A stretch of DNA of 64,000 nucleotides. Origin: JBKECP01 sp047974765. Its GTDB lineage: Bacteria > Pseudomonadota > Gammaproteobacteria > Pseudomonadales > Halieaceae. A program made the position numbers and the translations under genes. Under the pieces are notes generated by a model that searched no databases, was not told where the DNA came from, and saw only the letters and a list, made by a program, of their open reading frames with translations. The stretch lies in contig JBKECP010000019.1 of assembly GCA_047974765.1 (NCBI GenBank), positions 104,981 to 168,980 of the forward strand, read 5' to 3'. This document shows positions 27,704 through 36,213 of the stretch, piece by piece; within the stretch, counting starts at the first letter, position 1, and each line of letters starts with the position of its first letter.

Positions 27704-28132
27704 ATGAAAACTTTTAGTGCGAAAGCTGAAGACGTCAGCCGCGACTGGTACATCGTCGATGCGTCTGACAAGACGCTGGGGCGTCTGGCAAGCGAGATTG
27801 CGCACCGCCTGCGCGGCAAGCACAAGCCTGAATACACGCCACACGTGGATACCGGTGACTACATTGTAGTGGTCAATGCCGAGAAAATTCGTGTGACCGG
27901 TAACAAAACAAAGGACAAGATGTACCACCACCACACAGGTTATCCGGGTGGTTTGAAATCGATCTCCTTTGAAAAGCTGATCGACAAGGCACCTGAGCGT
28001 GTTTTGCAAGGTGCAGTTAAGGGAATGTTGCCGCGCAATCCACTGGGTCGTGCCATGTTTAAAAAACTTAAAGTCTATGCGGGCACTGAGCATCCTCACG
28101 CTGCACAACAACCGCAAGTACTGAATATCTAA
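27704..28132 (+). CDS. rplM: 50S ribosomal protein L13
   Basis: L13 is an early-assembling 23S rRNA-binding protein of the large subunit. The product from ATG 27704 is 142 residues, the same as E. coli L13, and matches it nearly throughout: [78 protein letters not shown] and the C-terminal [15 protein letters not shown]-initiated frame at 27671 adds 11 residues that lie in the leader and are rejected. In E. coli L13 represses translation of its own rplM-rpsI mRNA; the short leader here would be the place for such control, which is inference. Confidence 0.98.
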   Translation: MKTFSAKAEDVSRDWYIVDASDKTLGRLASEIAHRLRGKHKPEYTPHVDTGDYIVVVNAEKIRVTGNKTKDKMYHHHTGYPGGLKSISFEKLIDKAPERVLQGAVKGMLPRNPLGRAMFKKLKVYAGTEHPHAAQQPQVLNI

Positions 28133-28147
28133 CGGAATCCATCAATT

Positions 28148-28540
28148 ATGTCAGTTAGCCAATACTACGGAACCGGACGTCGCAAGACATCCACTGCCCG
28201 TGTATTCCTGCAAAATGGTGCGGGTAATATCACGGTAAACAAGCGCCCTCTCGATCAGTACTTTGGTCGTGAAGTGGCTCGTATGATCGTACGCCAGCCG
28301 CTGGAACTTGTTGATCTGACAGATAAATTTGACATCAATGTAACCGTTGCAGGCGGTGGTGGTTTTGGTCAGGCCGGCGCTATTCGCCACGGTATTACCC
28401 GCGCCCTGATGGAGTATGACGAGTCGCTGCGCGGCTCTCTGCGTGCCGCTGGTTATGTCACCCGCGATGCACGTGAGGTTGAGCGCAAGAAGGTGGGTCT
28501 GCGCAAGGCGCGCAAGCGTCCACAGTACTCCAAACGCTGA
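28148..28540 (+). CDS. rpsI: 30S ribosomal protein S9
   Basis: S9 lies at the head of the 30S subunit; its C-terminal tail reaches the P-site tRNA anticodon. The product is 130 residues (E. coli 130) with [16 protein letters not shown] at the N-terminus, the central [19 protein letters not shown], and the basic tail [17 protein letters not shown] ending in the conserved Lys-Arg. It follows rplM by 15 nt and is co-transcribed with it. A possible weak terminator lies about 60-95 nt downstream. Confidence 0.98.
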   Translation: MSVSQYYGTGRRKTSTARVFLQNGAGNITVNKRPLDQYFGREVARMIVRQPLELVDLTDKFDINVTVAGGGGFGQAGAIRHGITRALMEYDESLRGSLRAAGYVTRDAREVERKKVGLRKARKRPQYSKR

Positions 28541-28601
28541 TCGGTTTTCCGGTTTGTCGCTTCACTACTGCTGGGGCGAATCCGGACGGTTATCTGAAAT
28601 G

Positions 28602-28634
28602 CCTCATTTCCGGAAGGAGGTGGGGTATTTTTTT
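28602..28634 (+). terminator. Possible terminator after rpsI
   Basis: CCTC (28602-28605) can pair with GAGG (28617-28620) around an inner TTCC/GGAA stem, and a run of seven T follows at 28628-28634. The seven bases between stem and T-run make it a weak candidate. It fits the need to end the rplM-rpsI transcript before petA. Confidence 0.3.
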
Positions 28635-28713
28635 GTCTGTAAAGCTCTGTCTATACCCTCTTTGGAGCGGGTTGTCTGCCTACAAAAGGACATGTCGGGC
28701 AGGGGGGTGCTCC

Positions 28714-28742
28714 TTGTCACAAAGCGCTAAAATCTCTATTAT
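28714..28742 (+). promoter_or_regulatory. Sigma-70 promoter of the petA-petBC operon
   Basis: TTGTCA (28714-28719) and TATTAT (28737-28742) are spaced by 17 bp. A start near 28749 gives a leader of about 70 nt to the petA ATG at 28818, which has the strong ribosome site AAGGGAG at 28805-28811. Confidence 0.65.
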
Positions 28743-28817
28743 CTGCTGCATTTCGCAACGCGGTCCCGGTAATTCTGGCAGCTTCTGTCAGCAGACCGAA
28801 ATACAAGGGAGAAAACA

Positions 28818-29414
28818 ATGAGTAGCGATAACGTTAATACCGGCAGAAGATACTTTCTGACGGCCGTTACCAGCGTTGTCGGCGTAGCCGGCGCGGTGGG
28901 AATCGCAGTGCCCTTTCTGGGATCCTGGAACCCCTCTGCCAAGGCCAAGGCGGCAGGTGCGCCGGCCAAGGCTGATATCGGCAAGCTGGAGCCGGGTCAG
29001 ATGGTGGTGGTTGAGTGGCGTGGCCAGCCGGTTTATATCGTTCGCAGAACTCCCCAAATGCTGGAGAACCTGCCAAAGCTGGATGATCAGCTGAAGGATC
29101 CCGTTTCTGAAATCTCTGTACAACCCGATTACATCAGTGGTGAAGCCCGCGCCATCCGGCCAGAAATCTTTGTGGCGGTGGGTATCTGTACCCATCTTGG
29201 TTGCGCGCCCAAATTTCGTCCTGAAGTGGGTGCTGCTGACCTTGGGGGTGATGAGTGGCTGGGTGGTTTTTTCTGTCCCTGTCACGGCTCCAAATTTGAT
29301 CTTTCCGGGCGCGTTTACAAAGGTGTGCCAGCTTCAAGTAATCTGGTGATCCCGCCTTATTCGTATGAGAGCGAGAACGTGGTGATAATTGGTGTGGATA
29401 CGGAGGCTACCTGA
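28818..29414 (+). CDS. petA: Ubiquinol-cytochrome c reductase Rieske iron-sulfur subunit
   Basis: The Rieske protein takes one electron from ubiquinol at the Qo site of the bc1 complex and passes it to cytochrome c1. The product is 198 residues. A twin-arginine signal anchor (GRRYFLTAVTSVVG, R10-R11) with one membrane helix is followed by a flexible Ala/Lys-rich hinge (about 38-52) and the cluster domain with C124-T-H126-L-G-C129 and C153-P-C155-H156, which ligate the 2Fe-2S centre and form the disulfide. The stop overlaps the start of the cytochrome b/c1 gene by one base (TGATG). Confidence 0.98.
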   Translation: MSSDNVNTGRRYFLTAVTSVVGVAGAVGIAVPFLGSWNPSAKAKAAGAPAKADIGKLEPGQMVVVEWRGQPVYIVRRTPQMLENLPKLDDQLKDPVSEISVQPDYISGEARAIRPEIFVAVGICTHLGCAPKFRPEVGAADLGGDEWLGGFFCPCHGSKFDLSGRVYKGVPASSNLVIPPYSYESENVVIIGVDTEAT

Positions 29415-31444
29415 TGACTAATATGTTGATAGGACTGCGGGACTGGGTGGATGAGCGTCTGCCGATCATGCGCGCGTGGAACACCCACATGGCCAAGTAT
29501 TACGCGCCCAAAAACTTTAACTGGTGGTACTTTTTCGGCGTACTTTCTCTGGTGGTGCTGGTCAACCAGTTGTTGACCGGTATCTGGTTGACGATGAGCT
29601 TCAACCCCAGTGCCGAGGGTGCTTTTGCCTCCGTTGAGTACATCATGCGCGATGTCGATTACGGCTGGATTCTTCGCTACATGCACTCCACTGGTGCTTC
29701 GTTCTTTTTTATTGTGGTTTATCTGCACATGTTCCGGGCCTTCCTTTACGGCTCCTATAAAAAACCGCGGGAGCTGATCTGGATCTTTGGCATGCTGATT
29801 TTTGTCGTGCTGATGGCCGAGGCCTTCGTCGGTTATGTACTGCCTTGGGGGCAGATGTCCTACTGGGGCGCACAGGTGATTATTTCACTGTTCGGTGCTA
29901 TTCCGGTCGTGGGTGAGGATCTGGTGACCTGGATTCGCGGCGACTTTCTGATCTCAGGTATTACCCTCAACCGCTTCTTTGCACTACATGTCGTGGCTTT
30001 ACCGATCGTGCTGCTGGCGCTGGTGGTGTTGCACCTGCTGGCCTTGCACGAAGTGGGTTCCAATAACCCTGACGGTGTGGAAATCAAGAAAAATAAAGGT
30101 CCCGATGGTATTCCTCTGGATGGCGTTGCCTTCCATCCTTACTATTCGGTACACGATTTGCAGGCCATAGCAGTATTTCTGTTTATTTTCTGCAGTGTGA
30201 TCTTTTTCTTTCCGGAAATGGGCGGCTTCTTTCTGGAACACGCCAATTTTGAAGAGGCCAACTCGCTGAAGACCCCTGAGCATATTGCGCCCGTGTGGTA
30301 CTTCACACCTTTTTATTCGGTATTGCGTGCGGTACCGGACAAGTTTTGGGGCTTTGTCATTTTTGCTGCTTCTGTGGCGATCCCCTTCCTGTTGCCCTGG
30401 TTGGATCGCAGCCCGGTTAAATCCTGGCGCTATCGCGGCAATATCACCAAGATTATGTTGTTGCTGTTTGTTGTCAGCTTCCTGATTCTCGGTGTTCTGG
30501 GCGTCAAATCACCGACACCAGCGCGGACTTTCCTGGCCCAGATCTGCTCAATCATTTACTTTGCTTTCTTCCTGACCATGCCTTTCTGGTCGAAGTTCGA
30601 TACAACCAGGCCGGTGCCTGAGCGGGTAACCATGGATGGCGGTGTTGGTCTGTGGGGTTCTCTGGGTATCGCTGCCCTGATTGCTGTGCTGACCTTCCTG
30701 CCCCTAAAGGCAGTCGGCGCTGAGTCCACTCACGCCTGCGGGGCTATTGCCTGTGATGATTTTTCCGCCGATCCCGATAACAAGGCTTCACTGCAAAATG
30801 GTGCGAAGCTGTATATGAATTACTGTATGGGTTGTCATGAATTGCAGTATTCACGTTATAACCGGGTGGCCGCAGACTTGGGTATTCCCGACGATCTGAT
30901 GGAAGAAAATCTGATTTTTGATCCCGATGTGAAAATCGGTTCGTTGATGACCAATGCTATGCGCGAGACTGATGCCAAGGTCTGGTTTGGTGCTACACCA
31001 CCTGATTTGACATTGGTATCGCGTGCCCGGCAACCGGAATGGCTGTATACCTATCTACGCAATTTCTACAGGGATGACAGCCGTCCCTGGGGTGTTAACA
31101 ATCGTGTTTTCAAAGATGTTGGCATGCCCAATGTGATGGAAGAACTGCAAGGTATGCAGGAATGTGCCCTGGGCCCGGCTGAACACGATGCCAAAGTCGA
31201 TCCGCTGACGGGTGAGGGAATTATGGAAGTGCCTTGTGGCCGGTTGGTCGTGACTGAAAAAGGCTTGTTGACAACAGATGAATTTGACAAAGCGGTCTAT
31301 GATCTGACTAACTTCCTGGCGTATACAGCGGAGCCTGTTGTCAGCCAGCGCAAGTCAATCGGTGTTAAAGTGCTCCTGTTTATCTGTTTGTTCTTCGTAT
31401 GTGCCTGGTTCCTGAACCGCGAATACTGGAAGGACATACATTAA
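29414..31444 (+). CDS. Fused cytochrome b / cytochrome c1 of the bc1 complex
   Basis: One continuous frame of 676 residues carries both redox subunits of ubiquinol-cytochrome c reductase. Residues 1-405 are cytochrome b: heme ligand pairs H91/H105 and H192/H207, the Qo motif PVWY (293-296) and eight membrane helices. Residues 406-676 are cytochrome c1: a signal-peptide-like segment (about 412-435, ending AVGA), the heme site C471-M-G-C474-H475, a candidate axial methionine in GMPNVM (M571) and a C-terminal anchor (649-667). In most Gammaproteobacteria these are separate petB and petC genes; a comparable fusion (fbcH) in Bradyrhizobium is cut after insertion. Cleavage here after about residue 436 is inferred. 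Confidence 0.95.
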   Translation: MTNMLIGLRDWVDERLPIMRAWNTHMAKYYAPKNFNWWYFFGVLSLVVLVNQLLTGIWLTMSFNPSAEGAFASVEYIMRDVDYGWILRYMHSTGASFFFIVVYLHMFRAFLYGSYKKPRELIWIFGMLIFVVLMAEAFVGYVLPWGQMSYWGAQVIISLFGAIPVVGEDLVTWIRGDFLISGITLNRFFALHVVALPIVLLALVVLHLLALHEVGSNNPDGVEIKKNKGPDGIPLDGVAFHPYYSVHDLQAIAVFLFIFCSVIFFFPEMGGFFLEHANFEEANSLKTPEHIAPVWYFTPFYSVLRAVPDKFWGFVIFAASVAIPFLLPWLDRSPVKSWRYRGNITKIMLLLFVVSFLILGVLGVKSPTPARTFLAQICSIIYFAFFLTMPFWSKFDTTRPVPERVTMDGGVGLWGSLGIAALIAVLTFLPLKAVGAESTHACGAIACDDFSADPDNKASLQNGAKLYMNYCMGCHELQYSRYNRVAADLGIPDDLMEENLIFDPDVKIGSLMTNAMRETDAKVWFGATPPDLTLVSRARQPEWLYTYLRNFYRDDSRPWGVNNRVFKDVGMPNVMEELQGMQECALGPAEHDAKVDPLTGEGIMEVPCGRLVVTEKGLLTTDEFDKAVYDLTNFLAYTAEPVVSQRKSIGVKVLLFICLFFVCAWFLNREYWKDIH

Positions 31445-31464
31445 TTATCACCTGCGGGTGGGCT

Positions 31465-31503
31465 GCTGCCGGTTGCGTTTGCGCACCGGCAGCTTTTGTT
31501 TTT
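31465..31503 (+). terminator. Intrinsic terminator after the bc1 operon
   Basis: GCTGCCGG (31465-31472) pairs with CCGGCAGC (31486-31493), with an inner TGCG/CGCA extension after one bulged T and a 4-nt loop. TTTTGTTTTT follows directly. This is the clearest intrinsic terminator in the window and lies only 27 nt before the sspA start. Confidence 0.85.
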
Positions 31504-31529
31504 GGACTATCTGACTGAGGGATCCCTGG

Positions 31530-32162
31530 ATGGGTGTTGTAGCAAAACGGTCTTCGATGACTTTCTTTTCTGACAGTAGCAGCCACTACAGTCACCGGGT
31601 CCGCATTGTGCTGGCTGAAAAAGGTGTGACTGTGGACATGGTCGAAACCGATGCCAATCATCCACCGGCGGAACTGTCTGAGCTCAATCCCTATAACACC
31701 CTGCCTACACTGGTGGACCGGGAGCTGGTACTGTATGAATCCAAGGTGATGATGGAGTACCTGGATGAGCGTTTTCCGCATCCGCCGTTGTTGCCGGTCT
31801 ATCCGGTAGCTCGGGCTGAAAGTCGCCTTTATATCCACCGTATCGAGAAAGACTGGTGTACTTTGGTCGATTCGATTCAAAACTCCCGCAGTGATAATGT
31901 GGTCAAAAAGGCCATTAAGGAATTGCGTGAAGGAATCACCGCTGTTGCTCCGATTTTCAGCGAAAAGCCCTTTTTTATGAGTGATGAATTCACACTGGTA
32001 GATTGCTGTATTGCCCCCATTCTCTGGCGTTTGCCTTCTCTGGGAGTGGATATTCGTTCCAGCAAGCAGACCAAGCCCTTGCTTAATTATATGGATGCAC
32101 TGTTTAGCCGGGAGTCTTTCAGAGAAAGCCTGTCTGAACAGGAGCGGGAAATGCGCCTCTAA
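31530..32162 (+). CDS. sspA: Stringent starvation protein A
   Basis: SspA has a glutathione S-transferase fold without the transferase activity and binds RNA polymerase to alter sigma-70 transcription in stationary phase and acid stress. The product is 210 residues (E. coli 212). The N-terminal thioredoxin-like part has SHRVRIVLAEKGV and NPYNTLPTLVDRELVLYES; the surface motif Pro-His-Pro (FPHPPLLP) known to matter for polymerase contact is present; the C-terminal half is all-helical. ATG 31530 has GAGGGA upstream. It sits directly behind a strong terminator, so it needs read-through or a promoter I could not see. sspB follows after 34 nt. Confidence 0.96.
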   Translation: MGVVAKRSSMTFFSDSSSHYSHRVRIVLAEKGVTVDMVETDANHPPAELSELNPYNTLPTLVDRELVLYESKVMMEYLDERFPHPPLLPVYPVARAESRLYIHRIEKDWCTLVDSIQNSRSDNVVKKAIKELREGITAVAPIFSEKPFFMSDEFTLVDCCIAPILWRLPSLGVDIRSSKQTKPLLNYMDALFSRESFRESLSEQEREMRL

Positions 32163-32196
32163 GCGCAGGCGCCTGACTGCCCGGAGCTTGAAATAA

Positions 32197-32619
32197 ATGA
32201 CCCCCAGTCGCCCCTACATTATGCGTGCACTCTATGAGTGGATTGTAGATAATGGCTGCACACCCTATCTGCTGGTCGATGCCTCTATTCGTGGTGTGGA
32301 TGTGCCCCGGCAGTATATTAAGGATGGCCAGATTGTTCTCAATATTTCACCCAATGCGGTGATTGGTCTGGATATTTCCAACGAAGTGGTGTTTTTTAAT
32401 GGCCGTTTCGGTGGCGTATCAACCGATGTCATGGTGCCGGTGTCAGCGGTGATTGGTATTTATGCGCGTGAGAATGGTCAGGGTATGGTGTTTGAGGCTG
32501 AGCAGTCTCCTGATGACCCTGACGATACTCCCGACGGTGCTCCTGACAAGCCTGGTGACAAGGCCAAAGAGACTGGCAGTAAAGCCTCTCAACGTCCGGC
32601 TTTGAGAGTCGTCAAATAA
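32197..32619 (+). CDS. sspB: ClpXP adaptor protein SspB
   Basis: SspB binds ssrA-tagged and some other substrates and tethers them to ClpX for degradation by ClpXP. The product is 140 residues. The N-terminal substrate-binding domain (about 5-105) shows RPYIMRALYEWIVDNG, HVxVP-like VDVPRQYIKDGQIVLNISP and the beta strand block VSAVIGIYARENGQGM. A flexible acidic Asp/Pro-rich linker follows (about 107-130), then the C-terminal ClpX-binding motif RPALRVVK, identical to that of E. coli. It is transcribed with sspA. It converges with dolP over about 75 bp. Confidence 0.97.
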   Translation: MTPSRPYIMRALYEWIVDNGCTPYLLVDASIRGVDVPRQYIKDGQIVLNISPNAVIGLDISNEVVFFNGRFGGVSTDVMVPVSAVIGIYARENGQGMVFEAEQSPDDPDDTPDGAPDKPGDKAKETGSKASQRPALRVVK

Positions 32620-32693
32620 GGTCGCTCACACAAACGACTCATGGACAAAAAGCAGTCGGATGTGCCAAACGACCTGACAAAAGGATTCCCGTT

Positions 32694-33281
32694 TCAGGAA
32701 GGGACCACCTCAAACAGGCGCACCACCCGCTGTACACCTGACAGGTTGGCAGCAACGTCAGTGATGCGTTGCGCCTCTTCCTTGCTGGCCAGGCCCATCA
32801 GATAAACCACGCCATTTTCAGTAACTACTTTGATGCGCAGGCCGGGTGTAGAGGAATTGGCCAGCAGCCAGGATTTTACTTTGGCAGTAATCCAGGTATC
32901 TGCGGTGCGGGTCATGCCGGAACTGGGTGCGGCAATTTCCAGTTCATTATAGATGCGGCGTACACCGCGGATCTCCCTCACCACATTTGAAGCCTTATCT
33001 TTGAGTTCCTGGTCAACAACCTGTCCCACCAACAGTACAAAGCCGTTGTAGCTGACGGCGCTCAAATGAGCTTTATCGAAGCGCTCATCGGCGGCCCGGA
33101 TATTGACCAGCGCTTTTACCTCGACTGTTTCATCTTCAATTTGTCGCCCCATGGTGCGTTCGACCGGTTCATTTTCAATCGGATTCGATGACACGCTTGA
33201 CCACATGCTGGTACAACCGCTCAGCAGCAGGCTGACAGCTATGAGAAAGGGCGCAAGAGGGTGAAAAAAAGTGTGTCTCAT
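32694..33281 (-). CDS. dolP: Outer-membrane lipoprotein DolP (dual BON domain)
   Basis: DolP (YraP) is an outer-membrane lipoprotein that binds anionic phospholipid at division sites and supports BamA function. The product is 195 residues. The signal peptide ends in the lipobox LLSGC (C23), then two BON domains follow (about 60-125, KAHLSAVSYNGFVLLVGQV; about 130-195, ITAKVKSWLLANSSTPGLRIKVVTENGVVYLMGLAS). It is read 3 nt after diaA in the lpoA-yraN-diaA-dolP group, the same order as in E. coli. The short distance implies one transcript. Confidence 0.94.
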   Translation of the reverse strand: MRHTFFHPLAPFLIAVSLLLSGCTSMWSSVSSNPIENEPVERTMGRQIEDETVEVKALVNIRAADERFDKAHLSAVSYNGFVLLVGQVVDQELKDKASNVVREIRGVRRIYNELEIAAPSSGMTRTADTWITAKVKSWLLANSSTPGLRIKVVTENGVVYLMGLASKEEAQRITDVAANLSGVQRVVRLFEVVPS

Positions 33282-33284
33282 GTC

Positions 33285-33875
33285 TTATTCCGGGATTGAG
33301 CCAAAAAGATTAAAGTCGATAAATTCACAGAGATTTTGCAAAATTACGGTGGTCAGTTCCACCCGCCTGGCAGGCAAATCACCCGGAATCGGCAGGTGAA
33401 TATCGGTTTCATGCAGGTGAGCGGATAAAAGCTGATCGCTGAATTTTGACAGTACAACAATATTCATGTTCCGTTCATGGGCCGTGTTCAGTGCCGCCAA
33501 TAACGCATCGGCCGGTTCATCGCTGCTGATGATCAGCAAGCTGTCACCAGCGTTGCCAAGTGCGGCCAGCGGTCGTGAAAAAATTTCATGGGTGCCTTCA
33601 CGGCAGGCAATGGACGCCAGTGCACCGCCATCGGCATTGAGGCTTATTGCCGGCAGAGCAGGGCGTTCGCGCTGGCTCAGCAGGTTAACACTGAATAGCT
33701 GGGCCAGAGCACTGTCTGCATTCAGGCCGCAGCTGATGACTTTACCATCGTTCAGCAATGTGTTTGTCAGTGTGGCAGCGGCAGCTTCAAGCTGCCCGAC
33801 AATACTGTCAACCGCCATAACCAGGCTATCGAGTGTGTGATGGCAGTTGCGGGTAAAAATGTCGTAGTGATTCAT
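33285..33875 (-). CDS. diaA: DiaA-like SIS-domain DnaA initiator-associating protein
   Basis: DiaA is a tetrameric SIS-domain protein that binds DnaA and helps timely replication initiation. The product is 196 residues (E. coli 196). The SIS pattern is visible (LLNDGKVISCGLNADSALAQLFSVNLL, LIISSDEPADALLAALNTAHERNMNIVVLSK, and LQNLCEFIDFNLFG at the end). GmhA, the sedoheptulose-7-phosphate isomerase, is the close paralogue; the context between yraN and dolP and the degenerate sugar-binding loop (ISSDEPA instead of the usual TSGNS-type) favour DiaA. It lies 24 nt after yraN. Confidence 0.88.
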   Translation of the reverse strand: MNHYDIFTRNCHHTLDSLVMAVDSIVGQLEAAAATLTNTLLNDGKVISCGLNADSALAQLFSVNLLSQRERPALPAISLNADGGALASIACREGTHEIFSRPLAALGNAGDSLLIISSDEPADALLAALNTAHERNMNIVVLSKFSDQLLSAHLHETDIHLPIPGDLPARRVELTTVILQNLCEFIDFNLFGSIPE

Positions 33876-33899
33876 TCGTCTATACAGTTGGTGTGCCTG

Positions 33900-34256
33900 T
33901 CAGGCGGTGAAGGCTCCCTGTATCCATCGAGGTGCCGGATTTGCGCCTGATTGTGGCGGCTCGAAGGCAATGACGTCAAATCGGCAGGGGTATTTTGCCC
34001 ACTGTGCATGTTCCTGTAAGAAGCAGCTGGCAGCGCGTAGCAGGCGCTGTTGTTTGCTATAGCTTACTGAGGCGGCGGCACCGGCAAAGCGTGCGTTGCT
34101 GCGCTGGCGGACCTCGACAAAAACCAGATGTTCGCAGTGACGAACGATAAGATCAATTTCCCCACTGCGATAGCGCACATTGCGGGCGATCAAACGGCAG
34201 CCTCTGGCCTTGAGCCAGTGAGCGGCAAGTGCTTCATAGTGGGCGCCTGTAGACAA
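33900..34256 (-). CDS. yraN: YraN family endonuclease-like protein
   Basis: YraN (UPF0102) is a small protein with a PD-(D/E)XK nuclease-like fold and no settled function. The product is 118 residues. Expected blocks are YEALAAHWLKARGCRLIARNVRYRSGEIDLIV, with the E-D pair typical of the nuclease core, and LVFVEVRQR (the ExK-like strand), then the helical AASVSYSKQQRLLRAA and CRFDVIAF. The start is TTG 34256, supported by GGAG 7 nt upstream on the minus strand. It is between lpoA and diaA, as in E. coli and Pseudomonas. Confidence 0.93.
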   Translation of the reverse strand: MSTGAHYEALAAHWLKARGCRLIARNVRYRSGEIDLIVRHCEHLVFVEVRQRSNARFAGAAASVSYSKQQRLLRAASCFLQEHAQWAKYPCRFDVIAFEPPQSGANPAPRWIQGAFTA

Positions 34257-34292
34257 TTGGCGGCTCCGTATTTATTGGAGCTGCCAGTATAG

Positions 34293-36116
34293 TCAGCGGG
34301 GCTTGAGTGTGCCGCCTTCAAAAGTGGCCGCTTGCGCTTCGCGTTCAATATGTAGCTGAGGATTCATGCTGAGCAGGCCGGTGGCGCCGCGATAGAGCGC
34401 ATCCGGTCCGGCTTCCAGCTGGCTGAAATGATTTTGCAGTAAAAACGCATCGGCCCCTAGCGCGTTCAGGCGCGTGTAGCTGTCGCTGGCGGTATTGCCG
34501 GCGGCAATAGCCACTCGCAATAGAGGTTTGTTGCCCAGTAGCCAGGGCAAGTCAACCAGACGGATACCGTTCAGGTCACGGTCGCGCGTGTCAGGAATGC
34601 CATTGTAGATGGCTGAACTGGCGTAAACCGGGACATCGCCAGCGTAGTGGAAGGCCAGTAAGGGCTTCAGCGCACGGGCTTCGGCAGGGCTGCCGCTGAG
34701 TAAAAAGATGGCGTCAAAATCCATTCGTCGACGCGGTGTGAATTTAATATCGCTGGCCAGCATGGAGCGCAGTTTGTCCGCTCGCTGTTTGCTCGCATTC
34801 AGGCCCAGTATCTGGGTGATACTATCGGAATAGCTTTTGGGACTGCTGTAGCGGTCAGTACTGATAATTTGTCCGCCGAGCGCTTGCCATTGCTCGCTCA
34901 GGGCGGCGCTCATTTTGTCGCCCCAGTTGCCCTGTGGTTGCAACACGATGATGCGTCGTACGCCCTGGCCATAGGCCAGACGGCTCAGTGTGCGGATATC
35001 ATCTTCCGGTGCCAGTGCCATCTGCACCAGCGCTGTAGCGGCGGGGACTGGTGATTGGTCTGTGCGGTTGAGTGTTAATACCGGAACAGGGCGTTCGGTC
35101 AGTGTGCCCAGCTCGGTGACAGCCTCTTTGGCCAGTGGACCCACCACTATGGTGGCACCACGTTCGATAGCGCTGTGGTAGGCTGCGGTGGCGCTGTCAT
35201 AAGCATTGCTATCCAGAACCATCAATTCACTGCCTGCCTGATCCGCTTTGCCGTTGCTGTACCAGGCTGCGAGGTAGCCATCGCGCACAGCCTGGGCAGC
35301 TGGTGCCAGGCGACCGCTCAGGGGGAGCAGCAGGGCCACCTTGTTGGCAGCGTGAGCGGGCTTTTGCAGTAGTGCATCAAGCCCACCGGGTAGTGTGGCA
35401 GCAGCGGGATGGGTCGGGTTCTGCTCGCGCCAGGCTGTGAGCTTGTTGCGTAAGTGTTCGCGGCTGCTGTTTTGGGTACTGATGCGGGCCAGTTGCAGCC
35501 AGCCTTCCCAGTTGGGATCGCTGCCAGGGCTGCTGTTGAGTTTGTCTGTATCCAGGTGAGCCAGGTCCCGCCAGATACTGCGGCGCAAAGCCTGGGCGTT
35601 GGGGTGGTTGGGCTGCTCACTCAGCTGTTGGCTGCCCAGCCTAGCACTGCCGAGGTAATCACCACTGATATTGGCCATATAGCGTTGCAGATTAAGGATC
35701 ATATTGTGCAGCGCCGGTGGCAGATTGGCCCGGGGTTGATCTGCAAGTTGCCGGTTGGCTGCGTCGATATTGCCCTGCAGAAACAGAATGCGTGCCTGTA
35801 AATAGTCCCGGTAGGTGCGATCATTGTCATTCAGGGGCATCTCAATAGCTGCCAGAATACGTTCGGCTGTCGGCCAGTTAAAGGTGGCCAGAGCCTGTTC
35901 GGCCTGCTGGAACTGGGCGGCATGGATACTGGGTGGCAGCTCATAACTTGAACTTTCGGCGGGTTTGCTGTCGTTGTCCGGGTGTTCTGAAACAGCATCA
36001 TGTCCGCTGATGCCGGTGCTGCGCTCGGGGCTTGATCCGCAGGCGCCAAGCAGCACCGTCGCTGCCAGTAGCGTACTGAGAAGGTAAGCGCAAGGGCTTG
36101 TTTGTCTGTCTGTCAT
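34293..36116 (-). CDS. lpoA: Penicillin-binding protein activator LpoA
   Basis: LpoA is an outer-membrane lipoprotein that reaches across the periplasm to activate PBP1A. The product is 607 residues from ATG 36116; a longer frame to 36296 lacks a signal and overlaps rsmI. The signal peptide ends in the lipobox LLGAC (C26). A helical TPR-like N-terminal part (about 60-300) is followed by a periplasmic-binding-protein-like C-terminal domain (about 310-590, KVALLLPLSGRLAPAAQAVRDGYLAAW, GATIVVGPLAKEAVTEL, DAIFLLSGSPAEARALKPLL). It diverges from rsmI, the conserved arrangement of this locus. Confidence 0.94.
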   Translation of the reverse strand: MTDRQTSPCAYLLSTLLAATVLLGACGSSPERSTGISGHDAVSEHPDNDSKPAESSSYELPPSIHAAQFQQAEQALATFNWPTAERILAAIEMPLNDNDRTYRDYLQARILFLQGNIDAANRQLADQPRANLPPALHNMILNLQRYMANISGDYLGSARLGSQQLSEQPNHPNAQALRRSIWRDLAHLDTDKLNSSPGSDPNWEGWLQLARISTQNSSREHLRNKLTAWREQNPTHPAAATLPGGLDALLQKPAHAANKVALLLPLSGRLAPAAQAVRDGYLAAWYSNGKADQAGSELMVLDSNAYDSATAAYHSAIERGATIVVGPLAKEAVTELGTLTERPVPVLTLNRTDQSPVPAATALVQMALAPEDDIRTLSRLAYGQGVRRIIVLQPQGNWGDKMSAALSEQWQALGGQIISTDRYSSPKSYSDSITQILGLNASKQRADKLRSMLASDIKFTPRRRMDFDAIFLLSGSPAEARALKPLLAFHYAGDVPVYASSAIYNGIPDTRDRDLNGIRLVDLPWLLGNKPLLRVAIAAGNTASDSYTRLNALGADAFLLQNHFSQLEAGPDALYRGATGLLSMNPQLHIEREAQAATFEGGTLKPR

Positions 36117-36213
36117 GCTATTCTGCCAGTGTTGTTTATTAAGGCCGGTACTGCACCGGTATGAGCCAAAATGCGAGTAATCGCGCCAGCTATTATAAGG
36201 GTAGAAGGCCGTA

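Noticed and set aside
29706..30037. Unusual cytochrome b: PVWY Qo motif and 14 residues between the helix-D histidines
   Set aside because: Both variants are typical of beta- and gammaproteobacterial cytochrome b, so they are not specific oddities of this organism.
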